Shown here: in pieces, positions 5,522-9,487 of the stretch
How the letters are laid out: every line of letters begins with the position of its first letter
How positions within the stretch are numbered: position 1 is the stretch's first letter
NCBI GenBank assembly: GCA_015493625.1
Contig: WGCT01000297.1
Span: 1 to 9,487 of the forward strand
Origin: Draconibacterium sp.
GTDB lineage: Bacteria; Bacteroidota; Bacteroidia; Bacteroidales; Prolixibacteraceae
Length of the DNA stretch: 9,487 nt
Reading direction: 5' to 3'
Made by a program: the position numbers and the translations under genes
The notes under the pieces: generated by a model
Databases searched by the model: none
Told to the model about the DNA's origin: nothing
The model's input: the letters and a program-made list of their open reading frames with translations, nothing else

Positions 5522-8035
5522 TTACTTTTTATTTTTTCTCTCTGGTTTTTTCTTCTGTTTTTCCTGTTCCCAAACGAGCTCTTTGTTTTTATCTAATTTT
5601 AGGTTTATTGTTGCTCCACGTTCGAGTTCTCCCGAAATTATCTTTTTCGAAAGTGGTTTGCGAAGTTTATTTCTGATGACACCAATTAACGGGCGTGCTC
5701 CGTATTTTGGCGTAAATCCCGATTTCGCAAGCATCTCTTTTGCTGATTGTTCTATATTCAATTTTATTCCAAGAATATCGAGCGACTTAAGTAAGTTTCG
5801 TAAATGAATTTCGAATATTTTAACTACATTCTTTTCGCTGATTGGGGCGAATGGAATTATTTCGGTTAATCGTCCTAAAAATTCGGGGCGGAAATGGTTC
5901 TCCATTAATTCGGCTAATTTACTCGATTCGGGAATTTCGCCTTTGTTAAACGAATCGACAACGAACGAACTGCCAATGTTTGAAGTGAAAAGGATAACGG
6001 CATTCGAAAAATCTCCTTCTTTACCCAACCGGTCGTGCAATTTCCCTTCGTCGAGTATTTGCAGAAATATATCGAATACAGAAGCGTGGGCTTTTTCTAT
6101 CTCATCAAATAGCACAATTGCATATGGTTTTTGCCTTATTTTGTTTACGAGCAATCCACCCTCTTCGTAGCCAACATAACCGGGAGGTGCTCCATATAAG
6201 AGTGCTGCCGAATGTTCTTCTTTAAACTCCGACATGTCGAAACGGATAAGCGATGTTTCGTCGTTAAAAAGAAATTCGGCTAAGGTTTTTGCCAGTTCCG
6301 TTTTTCCTGTTCCGGTGGGGCCGAGAAAGAAAAACGAACCAATCGGTTGTCCCGGCTTACTTAACCCCGAACGAGATTCACGAATGGCTTCGGCAATACT
6401 TTTAATTCCGTGGTCTTGCCCAACAACTCTTTTTTTGAGGTGTTCTTCAATGTTTAGCAGGCGGTCGCGCTCTTCGGTTTTTACTTTGCCTATTGGTACA
6501 CCGGTTTTGTGTGCAACAACTGCCGCGAGATCCGACTTTTCAATTGTTTCAACTTTTATACCTATATTTTTCTTTAACTTTTCGAGTATGTTTTTTAATG
6601 CGCCAATAAATTTTTTCGAAGTATCTATCTTTTCAAAATCAGTTTTATCGTCGAGTTTAACAAGAAGAACCGGACTTATTTTTTCTTTTAATTTTCGATT
6701 TAACCATATTAACTCTTCCAATAACTCTTTTTCAGTGAGTTTCTTATCGTTAGTTTCGAGCAACTCAATATCGTTTGTTAAATCCCCAATTTCCTGTTCA
6801 ATGGTATCTTGCATTAACCGTACTACCGACATTGAACGGTCGATTAAATCGATAGCTGCATCTGGCAGACTTCGCTCTTTCAGGTATCTTTTCGAAAGGC
6901 GTATTGCTTCGTGCTGAACTTCGCGGCTTATTTTTAAATTATGATGTTTTTCGTAAACCGGAATAATTGTATTTAGCATTCTTAAGGCAATCTCTTCGTC
7001 GGGTTCTTCAAGTTTTACAATCTCAAATTTGCGGTTAAAAGCTTCGTCGGTTTCAATAAACTTGGTGTAATTATCTATCGATGTTGTTCCAATAATGGTT
7101 ATCATACCTTTATCGAGTTCGGGTTTTAGTAAATTTGCTGCACCCGATGCTCCGGCTTGTTTGTCTAAAAGGGTATGAATTTCGTCGATAAAAAGTATCG
7201 CCTTTTCATATTGTTCAATTTCTGATATAATATTTTTGAGCCTGTCTTCTACCTCGCCTTTGTACGATGCTCCGGCAATTAATGACCCAAAATCGAGTTC
7301 AAAAATTTTGGTATCAAGCAGGTTTCCGGGAACTTTTTTCTCAACTACATTCTGGGCAAATCCATTAACAAGTGCCGTTTTCCCAACGCCGGGGTCGCCT
7401 AACACTATTACATTGGGTTTCGACCGTCTTCCCAAAATTTCTGACATCATACGGGTTTCCCGGTCGCGGCCAACAACGGGGTCAAGTTTCCCTTCTTGTG
7501 CTAACAATGTTAAGTCGTTACAATATTTTAATAAGGCGTTTTGTTTTTTTGAAGTGGAATCTTTTCCCGTTTCTGTTTGTTGTGTTCCGATAACATTGTC
7601 CAAATCGGTTTTTTCAATAAAACTATCCAGAAGTTCTTGTTGGTTCAGATTAAAAGTTTTTAGCTGCTCGTAGCTAAATCCAACTCCCGGAATGGTAAGG
7701 GCAATTAAAACAGCGAGAGGGGTAATTACCTCTTCCGAAAGTTTTAGTCGTACATTGTCGGCTTCATTAAATACTGCTTTTACACCAATATCGGCAGTAG
7801 GTTGATCAACCACTTTTCCTGCTTTTGGATAGGTTTCAATGCGCATTTCTGCCCACTCTTCCATATAGTAATAATCTTTTCCCAACTCTTCAAGAATGGG
7901 AATTAACCCGATATCTTTATGAAGTAATCCTTTTAGCAGATGTGCCGAAGAAAATTCGGAATTCATATACTCTTTCGCAATCGACTGGGCAATTTTTATC
8001 GCTTGTTTCGTATTATCAGAAAGCATAAAATCCAT
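5522..8035 (-). CDS. tssH: T6SS sheath-disassembly AAA+ ATPase TssH (ClpV)
   Basis: A Clp/Hsp100 ATPase that recycles contracted TssBC sheath. Residues are numbered from a possible GTG start at 8068, which would give 848 aa. The Clp N-domain covers about 16-160. AAA domain 1 has Walker A GDPGVGKT (224-231), pore loop GASYKGE (266-272), Walker B ILFIDE (291-296) and arginine-finger candidate R346. A coiled-coil-rich middle region spans about 412-510. AAA domain 2 has GPTGTGKT (583-590), pore loop GAPPGYVG (626-633), Walker B IVLFDE (651-656), FRPEFLGRL (726-734) and sensor GARP (790-793). The lysine-rich tail is unconserved in appearance. I prefer the ATG at 8035 (837 aa), or the one at 8026 (834 aa), because the GTG start adds a hydrophobic leader unlike ClpV and sits in the T-run of a hairpin. 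ClpV rather than housekeeping ClpB is inferred from context. Confidence 0.94.
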   Translation of the reverse strand: MDFMLSDNTKQAIKIAQSIAKEYMNSEFSSAHLLKGLLHKDIGLIPILEELGKDYYYMEEWAEMRIETYPKAGKVVDQPTADIGVKAVFNEADNVRLKLSEEVITPLAVLIALTIPGVGFSYEQLKTFNLNQQELLDSFIEKTDLDNVIGTQQTETGKDSTSKKQNALLKYCNDLTLLAQEGKLDPVVGRDRETRMMSEILGRRSKPNVIVLGDPGVGKTALVNGFAQNVVEKKVPGNLLDTKIFELDFGSLIAGASYKGEVEDRLKNIISEIEQYEKAILFIDEIHTLLDKQAGASGAANLLKPELDKGMITIIGTTSIDNYTKFIETDEAFNRKFEIVKLEEPDEEIALRMLNTIIPVYEKHHNLKISREVQHEAIRLSKRYLKERSLPDAAIDLIDRSMSVVRLMQDTIEQEIGDLTNDIELLETNDKKLTEKELLEELIWLNRKLKEKISPVLLVKLDDKTDFEKIDTSKKFIGALKNILEKLKKNIGIKVETIEKSDLAAVVAHKTGVPIGKVKTEERDRLLNIEEHLKKRVVGQDHGIKSIAEAIRESRSGLSKPGQPIGSFFFLGPTGTGKTELAKTLAEFLFNDETSLIRFDMSEFKEEHSAALLYGAPPGYVGYEEGGLLVNKIRQKPYAIVLFDEIEKAHASVFDIFLQILDEGKLHDRLGKEGDFSNAVILFTSNIGSSFVVDSFNKGEIPESSKLAELMENHFRPEFLGRLTEIIPFAPISEKNVVKIFEIHLRNLLKSLDILGIKLNIEQSAKEMLAKSGFTPKYGARPLIGVIRNKLRKPLSKKIISGELERGATINLKLDKNKELVWEQEKQKKKPERKNKK

Positions 8036-8075
8036 ACAGAAGATAATTAATAGGTAAACTTTACTCACAAAAAAT

Positions 8076-8118
8076 ACTTCTACAAGTCAGAAATTAAGAT
8101 CACAACCATTGTAGAAGT
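8076..8118 (-). terminator. 10-bp hairpin with T-run between the GH43 gene and tssH
   Basis: On the minus strand ACTTCTACAA (8118-8109) pairs perfectly with TTGTAGAAGT (8085-8076) across a 23-base loop, followed within two bases by six T. It lies about 90 bases after the glycosidase stop and just before tssH. It could end the glycosidase transcript. If the proposed promoter at 8144-8175 is real, it would instead sit in the tssH leader as an attenuator-like element. The stem is only 30 percent GC and the loop is long, so termination strength is uncertain. Confidence 0.4.
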
Positions 8119-8143
8119 TTGAATTGAACACGCTTGTCGGTAT

Positions 8144-8175
8144 ACAATTTACACCATTATTATCTATTTGTCAAT
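8144..8175 (-). promoter_or_regulatory. Possible Bacteroidota-type promoter for the T6SS operon
   Basis: On the minus strand ATTG (8175-8172), 20 bases, then TAAATTGT (8151-8144) resembles the Bacteroidota sigma-ABfr pattern TTTG, about 19-21 bases, TAnnTTTG, with mismatches in both boxes. It is placed between the glycosidase stop codon and tssH, where an operon promoter is expected. In AT-rich DNA such matches arise by chance. Confidence 0.3.
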
Positions 8176-8206
8176 ACTAAACAGAATTAATTTACAGAGA
8201 GCCGAA

Positions 8207-9487
8207 TTACTTGTTGAACTTTAGCCAGTCGATTGTGAAAAGATTATTGTTTTTGCCCGATGCCACAACCCAAAGCGCATGAATTCCGGAACAGTTTATA
8301 ACATCGAAAGTTAATGTCTGCCATTTACTGTTTTCGTTTGCGGGTTTAATATCGAATGAGGCAATTTTTTTGTGCCAGGTTTTGTCGAGGAAGAGCTCTA
8401 TTTTACCACCCTTTGAGTTACTTTTCATTCGAAGTGTAACCGATTTTACACCTTCTCCAAAGTCGATGTATTTAAAAACTACTTTATCTTTATCTCCCAT
8501 CTTGTCGAGTTGTTCATTGTGCTCTCCAAACGAGTTAATACGAACATTCCCAAACAGGAGACACGCACGTTCGGCTTCAATTTTTCCGGTGGCCGGAAGT
8601 GGGGCACCAGCTCCCTGCGAAGTCATCTCAACTTCATCAATCGACCCGTCGGGATTAAAAGAAATTGGTTCAACACAAGCTTTCCTGAAAAGATTGCTGT
8701 TGTGGGTTGCACGATGGTAAAATACATACCAGTGCTCGTTAAACTTTACAATTGAACCGTGATTGTTCCAGTTTCCGGGGTCGCAATGGTTGTTGTCGAT
8801 AATTACCCCCCCATATTTGTATGGTCCAAAAATAGATTTGCTTGTTGAATAACCAATGCAGGTTGGCATTTCTGCGCGACTAATGTCGGCATAAACTAAA
8901 TAGTATATTCCATTACGTTTTGCCAAAAAAGCTCCTTCATGAAAATGATGTTCTTTTTCGGTAATAACATCTTTTTTAATCGTTTTTAAATCCAACTCAA
9001 CCATGTTGGGTTTCATTTTTGCCATTTTTAGCGAGAACTGTCCCCAAATGTAATAGGCCTGCCCGTCGTCGTCGATAAATAGTGAAGGGTCAATTTCGTT
9101 AAATCCACCTGTATTTAGGATTTTCCCATTGATAAACGGGCCGGTCGGACTGCTCGATGTAGCTACACCTTCGGTGGTTTCGCACGGTTGACAATAATAC
9201 AAATAGTAGGTTCCGTTTTTGTATGCACAATCGGGAGCAAAAAGTACTTCGTCGTTGTACGAAACAGCATCGCCTTTCCCTTTCGATGCAAATATATCCT
9301 TATAAACTTTCCAAGATAACATGTCATCGGTTTTCATTACATGGTGGCGGTGCGAACAGTAGTAATTAAAACTCTCGTCGAGCGAGCCGTAGATGTATAA
9401 TTTACCATCGTTCCAAACATGCGCCGACGGATCGGCAATGTAGACGCCTGCCGGTGATATGGGGTTTTGTGAGACAACCTGTAACGA
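8207..9487 (-). CDS. Glycoside hydrolase family 43 with C-terminal CBM6 (5' end missing)
   Basis: The open frame runs without a stop through the right edge of the window, giving at least 426 residues; the ATG at 9337 is internal, not the start. Counting from the edge, the five-bladed propeller region shows the GH43 catalytic triad: base candidate D19 in IADPSAHVW, pKa-modulating D133 in NEIDPSLFIDDDGQ, and acid E184 in HEGAFLAKRNGIYYLVYA, plus NNHGS (241-245, a conserved His) and WYVFYHR. From about 302 (GKIEAE) to the end, a jelly-roll region ending in FTIDWLKF is a CBM6 carbohydrate-binding module. GH43 enzymes are mostly arabinofuranosidases and beta-xylosidases acting on plant polysaccharides; the exact substrate cannot be read here. 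A signal peptide, if any, lies outside the window, and there is no T9SS sorting domain at the C-terminus. It is upstream of, and probably unrelated to, the T6SS genes. Confidence 0.92.
   Translation of the reverse strand, partial: SLQVVSQNPISPAGVYIADPSAHVWNDGKLYIYGSLDESFNYYCSHRHHVMKTDDMLSWKVYKDIFASKGKGDAVSYNDEVLFAPDCAYKNGTYYLYYCQPCETTEGVATSSSPTGPFINGKILNTGGFNEIDPSLFIDDDGQAYYIWGQFSLKMAKMKPNMVELDLKTIKKDVITEKEHHFHEGAFLAKRNGIYYLVYADISRAEMPTCIGYSTSKSIFGPYKYGGVIIDNNHCDPGNWNNHGSIVKFNEHWYVFYHRATHNSNLFRKACVEPISFNPDGSIDEVEMTSQGAGAPLPATGKIEAERACLLFGNVRINSFGEHNEQLDKMGDKDKVVFKYIDFGEGVKSVTLRMKSNSKGGKIELFLDKTWHKKIASFDIKPANENSKWQTLTFDVINCSGIHALWVVASGKNNNLFTIDWLKFNK

Noticed and set aside
6234..6917. A 227-codon open frame on the plus strand
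   Set aside because: It lies wholly antisense to the middle and second ATPase regions of tssH, which has intact motifs in its own frame; its serine- and phenylalanine-rich translation is typical of an antisense shadow.
101..8035. Extracellular contractile injection particle or prophage tail instead of a T6SS
   Set aside because: A ClpV-type ATPase, the TssB/TssC pair and separate Hcp-family proteins with Bacteroidota TssD signatures point to T6SS-iii; no tail-fibre, tape-measure, capsid or lysis gene is seen.
8054..8064. An 11-base dyad GTAAA-C-TTTAC in the tssH leader, as a possible operator
   Set aside because: Five-base arms in AT-rich DNA are expected by chance, and there is no second copy nearby.
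8076..8118. Inverted repeats as ends of an invertible, phase-variable promoter
   Set aside because: The enclosed segment is only 23 bases, far shorter than known Bacteroidota promoter inversions, and no recombinase gene is nearby.
1..9487. CRISPR arrays, tRNA or rRNA genes, insertion sequences
   Set aside because: No regularly spaced repeats, no tRNA-like or rRNA segments, and no transposase motif were seen; nearly the whole window is protein-coding.

Overview
The window looks like chromosomal DNA of a member of the Bacteroidota. It is AT-rich, its intergenic gaps are very AT-rich with no clear Shine-Dalgarno sequences, and its secretion genes are of the Bacteroidota-specific type VI secretion system subtype (T6SS-iii). 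A GH43 glycosidase with a CBM6 module next door fits a polysaccharide-degrading lifestyle. I cannot name genus or species; a Marinilabiliales-like or other environmental Bacteroidota is only a guess.

All genes lie on the minus strand, so transcription runs from right to left. At the right edge (8207 to beyond 9487) is the 3' part of a GH43-CBM6 glycoside hydrolase, cut by the window end. A 138-base gap to the next reading frame (171 bases to the ATG I prefer) holds a hairpin followed by a T-run and a possible promoter. Then comes a tight set of eight genes with gaps of 5 to 66 bases: tssH/clpV (sheath-recycling ATPase), tssB and tssC (contractile sheath), three different tssD/hcp genes (inner tube), tssI/vgrG (spike) and a PAAR protein (spike tip). 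The last 100 bases at the left edge hold no gene, only a weak terminator-like dyad.

Together the eight genes encode the moving part of a contractile injection machine. TssD rings stack into a tube capped by VgrG and sharpened by PAAR. TssB and TssC form the sheath that contracts and drives the tube out, and TssH unfolds the spent sheath for reuse. Baseplate and membrane-complex genes (tssE, F, G, K and the T6SS-iii-specific tssN to tssR) are absent here and must lie elsewhere if the system works. No effector or immunity gene is visible, and neither VgrG nor PAAR carries an effector extension.

The points most worth a second look are a perfect 10-bp hairpin with a downstream T-tract at the stop codon of the second tssD gene (a candidate step-down terminator inside the operon), the three diverged tube proteins in a row, and the hairpin-containing leader of tssH with its ambiguous start. 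I do not see a wholly undescribed system; the core is a recognisable T6SS-iii module.
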